A stretch of 64,000 nucleotides of DNA from Azadirachta indica (GCA_022749755.1 CM040441.1:14571475-14635474); one strand, 5' to 3'; positions 25,150-38,812 are shown, counted from the first letter of the stretch. The notes: generated by a model not told the origin, from the sequence alone. Made by a program: numbers and translations.

Positions 25150-27399
25150 ATGGGCACAGAAGTTACGGATGTTTGTATGGACAAGGAGGCTGATTGTGTC
25201 ATTGTTTATTCCAACGGTGCTTCCCATGATTCTGATCATGAAACAATTCCCAACCATGATGATATCGCGGGATCATATGAACACCGAAGTGCAGAAGATA
25301 ACACTGAAGTAAAAGAGTATGAAGTGAAGGAATGTACTACTGAAAACACATTTGAGATATCTGGACTGAGTCATATGGGGAAAGGTAAGGAAGAGCAGAA
25401 TGTAGTAAGCTCAAATCCTGAGGCTGGCTTGACTGTGGAGAAGGTGAAACCAGAAGATGTTAAAACAAAGGATAACAATAAGTCACGATTAGTTGTGAAG
25501 CATGCTTCAAAAGCCACTGCTGGAAATGTTCGAACAAAGCTCACTATTCCACAGCCATTTGCTCTTGCAACTGAAAAACGTGCCTCAAATGGAACTCGTC
25601 CTGCTGCAGCTGAACCCACTAGTGTGAATAAATTATCTAATGCAAATAGTGCACAGTATCTGAATGCTAAAAAGCATAATCAGGTAATATCAGCAACTCA
25701 ATCTATATTTTCAATATCATTATTTTAGGCCCCTTTCCAGTCATCTGTTTTGGTGCCTTTCTATTTCTTGCAATCCCTTTAAAACCGTCAGTTAACTGGC
25801 AGCTATGATAGTACAAAGTGAGGGGAAGTCTCTTTCCCTCCCAGGTTCTTTCTCTTTTATTCACCCTCACCACCACCTTTACACCCTTTACTCACCACAT
25901 TTGTTATGTGTCAAATTGCAAAGTCATGCCGACTGATTACTAAATATGCACTTTCAAAGCTTGATGACCAACAAACCTTTTCTTACCAGTTATGTTAAAT
26001 TTTAAATGTTTCAGAAAGATAAAAATGAATATCATCTTTTCGGAAATTGTAGTGTTGTTAAATTTAGGATGACGAATTTTCTTACTGCTGACATCTGAGC
26101 TTCTGTATGTTTAGCTGCAGGCACCATTGGTGCCAAGGAAGCCATTGCAACCCAATAACAAGAAACATCCTGATGAGGAAGACTCTTGTTCTGTTGCTTC
26201 GTCGTATCCTCTTGCCCCATGAATTATTCTTCACTTGTTATTTTCCTATTCTTTCTTGTACTTTCTATTGCCTCTTTGGTCTCTCTGTTACAAATTGTTG
26301 CTGTACCTTGACTATTCCTAGCACTGCAGCATCTGCAAGGACCATTAAGTCCAGGATGACTGTTGCAGCAGCCCCTGTCTTTAGATGCACTGAACGTGCA
26401 GAGAAACGGAGGGAGGTATTTCATTAATTTATTCCAAGTGATTTTTTTTTTATTTTTCGTATGTTATTTGTCCTCAATCTTTGTGCCTATTATGTCGCTG
26501 TTTATTAGTTTTATTCAAAACTAGAGGAGAAACAGCAAGCTTTGGAAGCTGAGAAAAGCCAAAATGAAGCGAGGACCAAGGTATAGCTCTCATGTAGACG
26601 CCAAAGAATAGTTAGACAACTCTTTCTGTCATGATTGTGTATAGAAATTTCTTTACCTTTCTATTGGTCTCATTCATTTCTCATTGCCTGTTCATATTTG
26701 ACTATTTGAGTCAGATAATTCTAACCCATCATGTGCTTTGTCCTTCTCATTAATCTTAATACTCTAAGGAAGAAAGAGAAGCAGCTATCAAGCAGTTGAG
26801 AAAGAGTTTAACATTTAAGGCGAACCCAATGCCAAGCTTCTACCACGAGGGACCCCCGCCAAAAGTTGAACTGAAAAAGGTACTGCATAGATTTGTTTTA
26901 TTCTTTTCCGATTCGTTAAAGCTGCAGGATTCTGAGATGGTATGAAACTACTCTGTTCTTCAAAATTCTGAGAAATTTAAACTCTACTTTTATAATGAAG
27001 AGTATAAAAAAATACTTGTAGGGTTCATATATTAGAAATTTCATTTTCTTATACATCATCAGCTTAAAAAACGACTTTGTTCCTATTTCTGGATCCTAGA
27101 TGCCACCAACTCGTGCAAAATCACCAAAGCTGGGCCGAAGGAAGAGCTGCAGTGATGCAGTCAATTCAAACCAAGGAGAGAAAGTGAAAGGAGCTTGCCG
27201 CATGGCAAATCGTCACAGCCTGGGTATTTACAAAGAGAACACCACTACCCTTGGTTCTACAAACAAAAATGATCCAAGCAGCATCCAGTATGGCCATGTC
27301 ATTTGCAAACTTGAAGATGAGCCTCAGCAAGTGGAAGAGATAATACTTCCCATGTTAAATGGACATAGTAATGCAGATATTCTTGTTCTCCAATCTTGA
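25150..27399 (+). CDS. WVD2-like TPX2-family microtubule-associated protein
   Basis: Six coding exons: 25150-25683, 26115-26203, 26322-26415, 26509-26580, 26769-26879 and 27100-27399, giving 399 residues. A TPX2 (importin/KLEEK) domain spans about residues 228-302: [20 protein letters not shown], then a charged helix and [16 protein letters not shown]. This is the hallmark of WAVE-DAMPENED2/WDL proteins, which bundle cortical microtubules and influence cell elongation and organ twisting. The N-terminal half is acidic, then Lys/Ser-rich, and likely disordered. Exon 3 has two in-frame acceptors six bases apart (26114 and 26120). A poly(A) signal AATAAA lies at 27591. In Arabidopsis I recall a START-domain gene beside WDL3, matching the neighbour here; this was not checked. 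Confidence 0.9.
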
Positions 27400-29597
27400 A
27401 TTTCTTGTGAGTTCTCCAATTTATTAATTTAAAGAGGAAAAAGGTGTTTATTTTTTTTGTTTTTTTCTGTGACTGCTCTGAAGAATTTGTTGCATTTTGT
27501 TGGTTTAAGTTGCAAGGACTTGTTGCAATGTTTGTGTAATTATGAAGTGTAAATTTTCTGTAACTTATATGTCAAGAGTCCTCATTTTGTAATAAAAAAT
27601 GTTCCTTATTTATCTGTTCAATTCAGTGAGAAGATTGTTCCCCATTTCTTTTATCTTTGAATTATCTATTCATGCTACAGGATGCTTATTCTCTGCATTT
27701 TATTTGACTTTGGTTTTGAGTTTGAAAATGATACAAACTATTTGCATTAGATAATTTGTAAGGTTGATACAATAATGTTTGAATCCAGTGAAGATTGTCT
27801 ACTCAATAGTCAGCTTGTATGGTAGTGTGTGAGAACTGATTTTGCTTACTTTATCCACAAAGAGATATATAAAGTTAAGAGGCAGATTTGACCCACTAAT
27901 TGTGATTCATTATGGTGGAAATTGTGCTTTATTGAACTAGAAATTACTATTTGCTTGGTTGTGCTTAGCTTCATAATGAAAAGCTCTCAAAGAAAAAGCA
28001 AAAGGAAGTAGAGCGTAAAGAGCTTAATGGTGAATTGTGTTAGTGGTTAAACAGCAAAAGTTAACTTTTTGAGCAGAAGATACCCCATTTGTTGTAACAA
28101 ATTTGCTAGTCAAAAGGATTCTGGCTTTAGATTGGCTCTACTTTAATCTCTTGAATTTTCAGTGCATGTCTAATCCTGATTTTCTTTATTCATACAGCAA
28201 TCTACCTACTAGTTAGATGAAGATAAATGAATAGTATGATTGAGATTTAAGTATTATAATTTTTATTTGGAGCTGTCGTGGAATATAACCAATAACCGTA
28301 AAAAATAAATATATGTAATTGTAAGTGTGTTTCAAAATTGAGTAGAAGTATATAAGTTAAAAAAAAAAAAATTTCTGAAAGAATCTTGACTATGCAAGTC
28401 TCGATTTTGGTTTGCCATGTAGATGAATAGGTAAATGAGAGAAAAAAAAAATATACCGACCATAAAATCAGAGAAAGTTTGGCAACCTATTTTGTTGAAC
28501 TTTTTGGAAAAGACTAAAAGCATCTGCTTAGTCATTTAGAAAAACCAAATCAATATACCAATACAGTCTCCAGCAGAAGTCATCGTGAATTGCTTTAGTA
28601 AGTAAGTGTAATAAGTCAAGACAGAATCTTCATCAGCTACTTCAAGAACAACTGGTTAACCTCAACACTCAAATAATGTAAATATATCTGAGTTTCAAAC
28701 ATAACTTTGAGTTTTTTTTGTTTTCTACTCTTTTTCTGCTATGCTAACTTTATATCAATCTTGATTAGTGAGAAAGCTCCAACAGGCCAACCTGTATTTC
28801 TTTCCATTTAAGCCAAGAATCAGACTATTTGTGGTATACCCTCATTGATGAAGCTTCTCCCACCTCTAATTCTTCTTTTTCCTCAAGTGGGAAACAAAAA
28901 GAGACATCCTTTAAACACCCTTCTCAAAACCATCATGAACTAGCCTATACCATACCTTTAAGTCTCTGTTTACCATTAATCAAATAAATGATCCGTCAAT
29001 TTATGATCATAATATTGTTTCATCGGACGGGCAATAGCAATGCCATGTGTCCTCTTTTGATGATTTTGAGGTAGAGCAGGTGGGAGGGAGATACACCGAA
29101 TAGAGATTTTGCTAGTCTTTTAATATATTAGTTGCAAAAAGAAGGTCTTGCTTTCACCCAAGTAATGCAATCACTCTTGTTATATATTTCAACCCATTTG
29201 TTGTCATTGAAAATTGGTCTTAGCTTCCTGCACCAAACCACAAGTTTACATCATTTTCCATTCTTTTGACGCTAAGGTTGTGTATGGTCGGCGGTTCTAA
29301 GAAAATGTCCATGATCCTTAGAAGTCTCGAAATTATATAATAAAATATACCATGCCGAGAAAATCAGTCCGGGTGCAACAAACGAAAGGATTAGACTATT
29401 GTATTAGTTGTGGCATAATCACAATTATATTCCATGGACTATTTAACGTATATATACATTACACTCCACTAAATACAGCCTAAATTGGTTTATGTATGAA
29501 TTCTGGTGTAAAGCAAGATATGAGAAAAGCTATATAAAGTGGAACTCTTATGTCATCTGACCCACAGAATTAATGATACTAAACTCACCCTCACACG
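27400..29597. other. Intergenic DNA, WVD2-like 3' UTR to MIR166 promoter
   Basis: The first ~200 bases are 3' UTR ending near the AATAAA at 27591. The remainder has no supportable gene. The distal part should contain the MIR166 promoter. Confidence 0.5.
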
Positions 29598-29605
29598 TAT
29601 ATAAG
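29598..29605 (+). promoter_or_regulatory. TATA box of MIR166
   Basis: TATATAAG, about 80 bases upstream of the hairpin. It would place transcription start near 29630. Plant MIR genes are Pol II transcribed and commonly have TATA boxes. Confidence 0.65.
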
Positions 29606-29677
29606 GGCCCTTCAAAAACAATATTCATGGCCAAATCAGTATCGAGCAGTTCTCTATCTCTCTCAAATTAACACATA

Positions 29678-29779
29678 GTTGAGGGGAATGCTGTCTGGTT
29701 CGAGACCATTCATTTGAAGGCCATAGACAAATATCATCATCTGATGAATGATCTCGGACCAGGCTTCATTCCCCTCAAC
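29678..29779 (+). ncRNA. MIR166: MIR166 microRNA precursor
   Basis: A hairpin of about 102 bases whose base is GTTGAGGGGAATG pairing with CATTCCCCTCAAC. The mature 21-mer lies on the 3' arm at 29754-29774 and begins TCGGACCAGG and ends TTCATTCCCC, which is canonical plant miR166. The star strand lies at about 29685-29705 (GGAATGCTGTCTGG...), giving the usual 2-base 3' overhang. miR166 directs cleavage of class III HD-ZIP mRNAs (PHB, PHV, REV and relatives), controlling leaf polarity, meristem and vascular patterning. The loop is about 48 bases. The family letter cannot be assigned from sequence alone. No protein gene overlaps it credibly. Confidence 0.95.
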
Positions 29780-30798
29780 CCATAAACTTAGAACTGCAGC
29801 ATTACCATTGATCATATTATCAAGGTGTGTTTCATGTTTCCATTGCTTGAACGATGATTTTCTTCTTTCTCATATCCAGCTAGTTGTTTTTCCCTTACGT
29901 ATGCAGCTATGCAGACACAAGGAAAAGAGCACATGGATTCACCAATTAGAGAAAACGGCATGTTTCTTGGTATTTGACACTGACAATCTAAGCAGGTTAT
30001 ATATGGTCTACTTTGAAGCAGATTCATGGAAAATTCACTTTAATTTTCTCTTCTCTAGAATCTACATTGTACCACTTCTCATGAAACTTGTTGAAAACAG
30101 GATCATCTTCGTTTGAACAAGAGAATTCTTGCTAGCTAGGCTAGCTAAGAGAGCAGACATATTCACTAAGATCAAGGATTAATGTTATTCTGTATCATGC
30201 AAGTTTCCAAGCTCTTGGAAAACTGTTCTCCTTGGAGTTTGATTCAAAATGCATCTGGGTTTGCACTTGCTTTCTTTGTTCTACCAAATCCGTTGAAAAA
30301 CCAGGGATCGGTTTTTCGGTGTGAAAATCTGACCGAAAAGAGATGAATAGCAAAAAATAAAATAAAATAAAGTTGCATTTCGTCTTTTTGCAGTTGAATT
30401 TTTGCCAAAATAGCTTTGCTTGCGGAGAGCTGCAAAGAATATAAACCAAGAACACTTTCACTTTATTAGTTGCATGAGATGAGAAGGGAGGGGAAGGAGT
30501 ACCCCATCAAAATTGAGCTTTGAATTCACTACTCCTTTAATTTTCTCCATATAAGAATAAGACTGCAATCATCATAAACAGTTGCCTTAGTCTTTTCCCA
30601 ATTCTTCACTTTTTTGATACCATGTGGGTCACATTCTAACCAACATGGGTCATACAGACATACACATACACACATATGTGCATCAGAAAAACCCTACTTT
30701 CATTTGCGTTCAGTCTGCAGTAGTTCACATTGCGGAAATGCGACCATATGTGTGTGTGTATATATATATACACCACTTCCATCTTCATCAGATCTGCA

Positions 30799-30836
<38 letters not shown>

Positions 30837-32306
30837 AAACAAAAATAAAGAGCACTTTCAACATGCATTAATATATGTTATAAAATAATATAATTTGGTT
30901 TGGTATTAAAGGAAAAATCGAGAAGCAATATGAGTTGTCGGTATTGCACTTGCATCCAGCTGGGTCTTGACTTGATATCACTCACGTTCATGCATTAATG
31001 AACGATAATCTCCAAACTATTATCATTTTATATTTAATTAGTAATCTTTTTGTCTTTTGTAAGACTTCAATTTCCTTTCAAACACTAGTGTTTAAAGTCA
31101 TTAACAAGCCTGCAATATTGCATATTGTTTAATTCTTTCAAATTCAAATTTTCATGTCGTTTATATTGGAGGAATCCAATTAATTAAGTGCTATAATATT
31201 GTTATGCAAATAATTCAGCAACTCAGACAACATCTAGCTTTAGCCTTTTTGTGACGATAATTTATCCGTACATCAATCATAAGCAATGACAACATATCTA
31301 ATTATTTTTTATATCTGTATCAACAAAATACGATTATAAACATATATGTTATGTGTAATGTACTTGTGATGCCTAGATATATATGAGTCAAAAGAGAAGA
31401 GAGACATATTGAGTACGTATGGCAAAAAAGTGATTCCTATGCTCGATAAAGCCATCTTTAAATTTTCTCAGATAGTTGTTAGTAGAGATTAGATATGGTT
31501 TCTCTTCACACTTTTAAGTGCTTTTTTGGAGACTTGACCATTTGAAATTTCTATAAAGCATTCAACAGCAAATTAAAAAATGGCTTGGAAAAAGTCCTTT
31601 TAAAAGAGCAAAAGGAAGAAATGTGTTACACTCCCCAAACATCTCTTTTCTTTGATAGCATATGTATCAACATATACAAACAAAATAAAAGAAAATAAAT
31701 TGTTTTACATGACAAAAACGCGTTTTCTTTCCTTTTTTTTTTTTGTTTGTTTTGGACAATAGAGGATATGAAGAATGAATTTCGGTGAAGAAGATATGAA
31801 ATTTTATTACTAAATAATTGTAATGTTTAACATCTGAGTTGTCATTATTGACTAGTTTAATAAGTGAATATTGGATCTAAAATTTTATTTTCAAGGAGGG
31901 ATTTACTATGAAAAAATGGAGAAAAGCATTATTCTTCTAGATTTTAAATATTTTTTATAACCTTAATCGTTCAAGAATATTGATATATAATGCCCAAAAT
32001 GAAAATAAAAATGAAGGCTAAAATTATAGACACTAAGGACTTCAACAGTTGCACTTTGATTAACATACTAGCCTTTGAATGATGATATTAGCTAGCCAAA
32101 TTCTAGTAATCTAAATCTGTGAACTCAAATAGTATTTAGACCTATCAATATCTTAAAAATTTAGTCTTTATTAACAAAATGATGGACATCAAATTAAATT
32201 TTATAAAATAATGGTAGATCTTCAAAGTTCACCATTGGCAAAACCGAGCTTTGGTTTTTGTTAATTGCTACAATACCTCGATCGAGTTGAGAATAGAAAC
32301 ATCAAT
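29780..32306. other. Intergenic DNA downstream of MIR166
   Basis: Pri-miRNA tail, then AT-rich DNA. It includes TG and TA microsatellites (about 30749-30770 and 30804-30830). No supportable gene. Confidence 0.5.
30804..30830. repeat. (TA)n microsatellite
   Basis: Uninterrupted TA dinucleotide run of about 27 bases. Confidence 0.95.
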
Positions 32307-32635
32307 GGCCCATGGGCTTAGGCCCAACGGATGACGGACTATTATTTATTACAAAATCGCTGCTTGGATTTGACTGTAAAAATAAATTCCACGTGGCAAA
32401 ACAGGAACGGATGTATCTCCTATCTACTGAGCATATAGCTTCAGCGGATCATTCCCCATCCGACCAGGAGCCGAATATCTCCAACAGTTCTCAGCATCTT
32501 ATTTAGTTCTAACCCTGACAAAAGATCCTCAAAAACCTTATCCTCAAATATCTCACGCGTCCTTTTCTCGCGTGCAATACAACTCCCAACAAAACAACAC
32601 AGCTCTTCGGTGCTTCCTATGCTATTCCCCACGTG
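32307..32635 (+). promoter_or_regulatory. Candidate promoter motifs of the START gene
   Basis: The palindrome GCCCATGGGC (32308-32317) followed by GGCCCA (32321-32326) gives several site II motifs. A G-box core CACGTG lies at 32630-32635. They are about 560 and 240 bases upstream of the ATG. Motif presence only; activity is inferred. Confidence 0.4.
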
Positions 32636-32870
32636 CAGTAACTCCACACACGAAACAACGACCTCCATCGACGGTCTTGACACTGCCACGTTGTGATATG
32701 TTATTGTCAAAGAGAACCGCTGACACCCTCTTAGTCTGTCTCTCTCTACAATCTCCCAACCAGATCTCCCTTTCTAGATCTGTCGCGGCGAAAAATCAAT
32801 GTGAGCAAAATTTGTCAGAAAGATCTAAATGCTTTCGGAAAATTCCTAATTTTCTCGAGGAACTCTCAAG

Positions 32871-35800
32871 ATGGACGAGGTCGTCTTTGATATGATGGAG
32901 TTCTTAAAGAGACCTTCAATTACTGAAACATTAGTCGACATTTTGCTATGTGCTGTTCCGATTTGGCTGGCCGTCATGATCGGCCTCGTGATCGGCTGGT
33001 CTTGGAGGCCAAGATGGACCGGCTTGGTCTTCCTCGGACTACGTAGCAAGTTCAGGTTTATATGGACCGCGCCGCCTGGTTTCGGCGCTCGACGTCTCTG
33101 GCTCGCTTTCACGGCTTTATCAGCTTTCTCGGCTTGCCGCGCGCTTTGGAACAATTTCAAAGGAAAAGGCGGGAAGTCGGCTTCCGCTACAACGCAGGCT
33201 GCGGCGAGCAGTTCGGCTGAAGGAGGTGGTGGTGATATTAGGTCAGTGTTGAATTATGGTTTTATGATTTTCAATTTAGTTAGGGCTAGATTCAATAATG
33301 AAATTAAATTCGTATTTGTTACTTTTCTGAAAGAATTGTGTTTTGTGTAAAATTGGTGACTATCGCATTGCTGATTTAATTGATTTTCTCGTTGAAATTA
33401 AATATGACCTATTAATGTAAATGAAGGTATGCTATTTGTATCGAATGTTTTATGAGTTACGTCTCTGTTTTTATTTGTTTTTCAGTTGAGGTAGTGTTAC
33501 TATGTATCTGCATGAAAATCTGTTGAATGTTCTCTGACAGCTGTTACAGTTTTGTATTTTGGTAGAATGTTAAAAGATATGACTAATGTGTTGGGTATTA
33601 TCGGTTATGATGTTAAATTTCCCATTCCCAAAATGTAGTTAGGTTATTGCAAACTGGCTCCACCCACACCTGTCTCCTTTCATGTTTACTCGCACAGGGA
33701 GTATTGGATTCAGGGATAAGCGTGGAAGCAATTTCAATTTTTCAACGGAGAAACCAAAAATTTTCTGATCATGCCATTCTCATCTTGTGTACTAGATATA
33801 TTTGGTTATTGTGTTAGTTCTATTGTCTGATTGTTATGAACATGGTTCCTTCTTGATAAGCTAGAGAGATTGTGGAGCACTATTAGTTGTACTGATACTT
33901 AATAGTTGCAAGAGTTGAATTAATCAATATTTGCTTTTCATGTTATAATATGATGATTGATGATGAGGAGAAAAGAAAAGTGATGTTTTCTTTGATATTG
34001 CTAGCCTAGTTAAACTATCGATTTTGAGTAATTGCTGTAGTCTAAGTGGCATTTGGCACCACTCAACTACAAATAATGCTTTAGGTATTACAATGACTGC
34101 CATACAGGTTGTTTGTGCATGGATTTTAGAATATATTTCTGTGATGTTGAATAGTCATCTATGCTTTTTTGAAGAAAAGCGTAAATAAGGTAGAAATAGA
34201 ATATTCGCATTGTTATATACAGTTCCAGAAATGTTGTTAATCTTTGTTTTAGTCGTATTATACTATCTCTGTAGTCACTATGTTGACAGTGCAGCTAGTG
34301 TTAATGCTTACTAAATTCTTAGTACTTCATATTGATTTCTGACTTAGATTTAGATGTCTTCTTTTAGATTACTGTCATAGCCTAGTCAGTGTTATGATCT
34401 AGCGACTTTTTGAAAAATTAATCTACCTAATATGATGATAATTATGCAGATATTTTGTCCGAGGCATTTGCAAGCAAAATTTGTAGAAGACAAACTGTTT
34501 TATGCTTTGTTATTTGTGGTGTTCAAATCATATAATCCCTCTCATAGTCATATTGTTGCAAGTGTTTACTTTGTTTCATTGTTGCTGGATTATGTCATCC
34601 CTATTAATGGATTAACTACGTTATCATTATACTCTTTGTTGCAGCCCTGGTGCTGGAACTGCAGAGGGAGAGAAGGATGTTGTCATAGAGAGTGATTTGG
34701 AGCACCTACTGCAGCTACTTGAAAAGAAGGATGGAGAGATGGAATGGCAAAGTATAATGGAGAGGTCCACCCCAAACATGACATACCAAGCTTGGCGCCA
34801 TGAACCAGAGGTAGATTCTCATTGGCTTAACATAATTTCTGCTGTTCATTTGAGAATTTTTATGGAGAATTATTGGCAATCGGTGAATCTTCTGGAAAAA
34901 TTGGTTCTGGGCTGATTCGTTTTTACAGAGAAATTTATAGTGCAGGAGGATACATAGTTTATGCCTTATCTTTGTTCATTGTCTTCTAATTTTGTTATTA
35001 ATTACCATCTATCCATTTATTAGCCAATTTGGTGAAGTTTGATTATGTGCTGGATTACATATTCTAGAATATTTAGAAGAATAGCATAGCTGTTTTTCCA
35101 ATGGGGTCTAGGATCACTTTTGGAACTTCTTCTGCGGACGAATAAATGCAATTGCCGTTAGAATTAGTTTCAGAGATTTAATTTTTAGGTTCAAAGCCAC
35201 CTGATAATGGGGCCTAGCATTCGTTTCTGTGTAGATATTGTTGTGCATATGCATACATCATATTCGCTTAGTTTTCTTCAGATCATGTATTTCTACTTGA
35301 CATTGATAGTGAGAAAAGTATGCGCTAGGAGCTGATAATGGTTTTGTCTATCAGACAGGCCCTGCAGTTTACCGTAGTAGAACTGTCTTTGAGGGTGCGA
35401 CTCCAGAGTTGGTTAGAGATTTCTTCTGGGATGATGAGTTTCGACGTAAATGGGATCCTATGCTTGCCTATGTTAAAATATTGCAGGAGTGCCATCAGAC
35501 TGGGACAATGATCGTTCACTGGATAAAAAAGGTTTGTGGCACAGTTGATTTCTTAACTGTGATATCTTGGTTGTGTATTGCCAATTTCTTGTCAAATTAA
35601 TGGATTAATTAATGACTTTATCTGTACCTACTTGCAGTTCCCTTTTTTCTGCAGTGACCGAGAATATATTATTGGTCGAAGAATATGGGAGGCAGGAAAG
35701 AATTATTATTGTGTTACAAAGGTATAGGTTTAGAACAAGTTGATAAGTTCAGTTGGTTGTTATTACTTATGGATTCCTTTTTGGTTTCTATTATCAGAAA

Positions 35801-36779
35801 CTTAATTGTTATCTTATATTCTTTCCAAGACTTGTCATGACAATTAAATTTGTATTCCTATCATCAGTCTAGCTTAAAACGACAAGGCTATATACTGATT
35901 CTATATAGTTGTATAAAGACATGTCTTAAAGGCACTCCATGCTCCATGTCTCCATTTTTATTAAGTGGATTTTAGATTATTTCATGGTTAACGAGAATGT
36001 GTGGTACCACATATTGTTTTTATTAGTCTGTATTTTGTACTTGAAGTATGTAAGACTAGTAAGATCTTTTGCCTCTTATCATTAGCAATCCAGGATTTCA
36101 TCTCATGTCAGCATGTTGACAATGAATATTGATGTGTCAGTTAAAATACTGCAGGGTGTGCCATATCCAGGTTTGCCCAAGCGTGACAAGCCAAGGCGTG
36201 TGGAGCTCTATTTCTCGAGTTGGGTTATCAGAGCTGGTGAGTATTCAGTTAGCCAACTGAGTTCCATCAAATTGCAGATGACGACTATTTATATTTTGAT
36301 TCACTGATGTATTATTCATTACCTTCCCGTGAAATATGAATACAGTGGACTCCCTTAAAGGAGATGGGCAGCTGTCTGCATGTGAGGTTACTCTTATCCA
36401 TTATGAAGAGATGGGTATCCCGAAAGATGTGGCAAAGTTAGCCATCCGGCATGGTATGTGGGGGGCTGTCAAGAAAATAAACTCTGGCATGAAAGCCTAT
36501 CAGAATGCCAGGAAATTAGAGTCTTCATTATCTAGATGCGCACTGATGGCAAGAATCATCACAAAAATTTCTTTTGATGAAAGCATGGATTCTTTGGATA
36601 AAGTTTCTGGTGAAGAAGGAAGAGGGCAAGTTGCAGACCCCAAAATCCAGAAAGATCATGGCATTGATTGGAAATGGATAGTGATTGGTGGAACTGTAGC
36701 TCTAGTTTGTGGACTTCATTCAGGTGGAATTGGGAAGGTCATTTTGCTTGGAGCTGGGAGGAGAATCATCAGGCGGTGA
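32871..36779 (+). CDS. START-domain membrane protein (polyketide cyclase/lipid-transport superfamily)
   Basis: Six exons: 32871-33241, 34645-34810, 35355-35531, 35638-35721, 36155-36236 and 36346-36779, giving 437 residues. An N-terminal hydrophobic segment (about residues 22-44, LLCAVPIWLAVMIGLVIGW) and a C-terminal one (about 404-421) suggest a membrane-anchored protein. Between them lies a START lipid-binding domain (about 130-345), including YRSRTVFEGATPELVRDFFW and WDPMLAYVKILQECHQTGTM. Related plant proteins are the CP5/At3g23080-At4g14500 group, whose ligands are not established. Exons 5-6 lie in arm B and are duplicated in arm A. The stop is followed directly by the shared flank. Confidence 0.9.
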
Positions 36780-37276
36780 GAGTTTTTTCAGTGAATATGA
36801 CATATATCTATCTACTTGCAAGATTCTCTAAAATTTTCCCTTAACACTGCATCCATTGCTTTGATCGAGATTATTACATATTAATACATATTCTTTATAA
36901 TTTAGGCAGAGACCGAATTAGGTCTCTCTTGTTCTCATCAGACCTTCCATATTGTTCTAAGAATGGAGAATACTTGTTCCGAGTCTGATATAATTTAATC
37001 TACTCTGGCTGAATTATGATAACTGTTTGTTCAATAGTAAAGGTGAAGAGATGCGTAGTTTTTATATGTTTGAATACGATATAAATGTTTATTTTAGCTT
37101 TCACCCTTTTATCGAGTTTGAGTTGATTCAATAAGAAACTGTTAGGCTGTTGATGGTTCATTGATTGAAAATACTCCTTACTAGAAGTAAAGGGGCAATG
37201 ACGATGATAGGAAAGTGGTTTGATATACGATCAGCATCGCAGTTGACCAATCTTCTTCAATTAGGTTGGCTGGTGG
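36780..37276. other. START gene 3' flank, copy B
   Basis: Probable 3' UTR and intergenic DNA; no gene seen. Mirror of 14995-15487. Confidence 0.5.
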
Positions 37277-37645
37277 CAGTTTGCAACTATTCCCGGGGAT
37301 TTGAGCTTTGGTTGACTTGGCCAGTAGCTCCAAGACCGAATGATGAGAAGATAGAGCGAGTGAGCCCAAGGCAAATCTAAACCAAAATAAAATAGGAAAA
37401 ATTATATTATCTTATGCAACCCTTTTGAGATTCATCTGGGGGTAGGTAGGAGAGACAGAGCTCTTAGTGAGTGACGTTGTCGAAATTGCATTAGGCTGGC
37501 TGGAACCTTGGAGGATCCCGCAACCAACCATAAGAATTTCCCACCGTGTGCGTTGCCTATGTAGCTAACAAAGGTGACATGTAGAGCCACATAATTTTCT
37601 TTTTAAGATTTTGCATCTGTTTTTCATTAAGAATATCCCAGAACC
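37277..37645 (-). repeat. Dispersed direct repeat, unit 2 (copy B)
   Basis: Mirror of 14626-14994. It pairs with the diverged unit at 42687-43052 in the same orientation. Confidence 0.85.
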
Positions 37646-38576
37646 TTGTGGTAATACATTTACAACTGCTAGTCGATGTAAATGCATTACCAGGTAATGA
37701 ATTTTGTGCGAGTTGCAACTACTTTTTATTTAAATATGTTATTATTCAATTAGCTAATTAATCATCTCCAAAGATCTCAGCCAAAACAGCCATATGGGAA
37801 CTGTGAATATCATTTGGCTGATATATATTTGTAGGTTCAATGTTTGGTTTTATTTCACAATCATATAAATTTGTTGAAAATAAATGGTTACTGATTAATA
37901 TAAAATTTTTATAATCTCAATAAAATAGGTTCATCCATAGAGAAACATTAAAAATAAAGTTATTTATATATATGACTACAAATTTATTCACATCTTGGGG
38001 AAAACAGCTTTCTCAATTTGTCAAACAATAATACATGATTTTCTTAAGTACTACATTGGAACAACATTGAAATGAAACTAGGGAGCAATAAATATATATA
38101 TATATATATATATAATGTAGACCTGAAGATCTTGGGGAACTTTAAAATTAAACTAATTCATAAAAAAAAAAAAAAAAAATTAATATGCACGTATATAAGT
38201 ATGAGACAATTCTAAGATGAAATTCTCTACAATGCTTGCTGACCAACTCGAAGGATTAAAAACAAAACATATAAAATATTAAGAAATACATGTTCAAAGC
38301 ATTATTCATATAAACACTAATGAAGAGAAATGGAGTAAATTTTATAATAAAATAAAAGTATTTCAGACAACTGACAAATTGTTTAACTAGGTCGGATGAT
38401 GATTCAATTAATTTGCTAATTGTTTATAATCAACATCCATCTTTCGCAGCAAAATCAATTTACAAACACTATAACAGATCTCCATATATCTTTTTATCGT
38501 GATACAGTTAGCCAAACAACATACTTTCAATAAGGAATGACAAAAAAAAGTCAATCAACTACAAATAATAACAAAG
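37646..38576. other. AT-rich intergenic DNA, copy B
   Basis: No gene seen. Includes a (TA)n tract at about 38092-38114 and a poly-A run at about 38162-38179 that differs from arm A. Confidence 0.5.
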
Positions 38577-38812
38577 GGACAGGATCAACAGCCCCTTTTT
38601 TTTACCACAAAATCTTACATTAATTATAAACCATTGGATATAAGTACATCCAACGGTTGAAATTGCATCTGACCATATAATTAGCATAATTAATGCATCT
38701 ATAATTAATGCATATGTCAGATGCAATCTCAACCGTTAGACGTGCTTATATCCAATTGTTTACAATTGATGTAAGATTTTGTGTAAAAAAAAAGGGGCTG
38801 TTGATCCTGTCC
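38577..38812. mobile_element. 236-bp MITE with terminal inverted repeats, copy B
   Basis: Mirror of 13464-13699 with the same GGACAGGATCAACAGCCCC termini. One internal base differs next to the right-arm TIR and one extra G lies at the outer flank. Confidence 0.8.

Noticed and set aside
29748..30116. 122-codon plus-strand frame downstream of WVD2-like gene
   Set aside because: It overlaps the mature miR166 and shows no family resemblance; it is a chance frame in the pri-miRNA.
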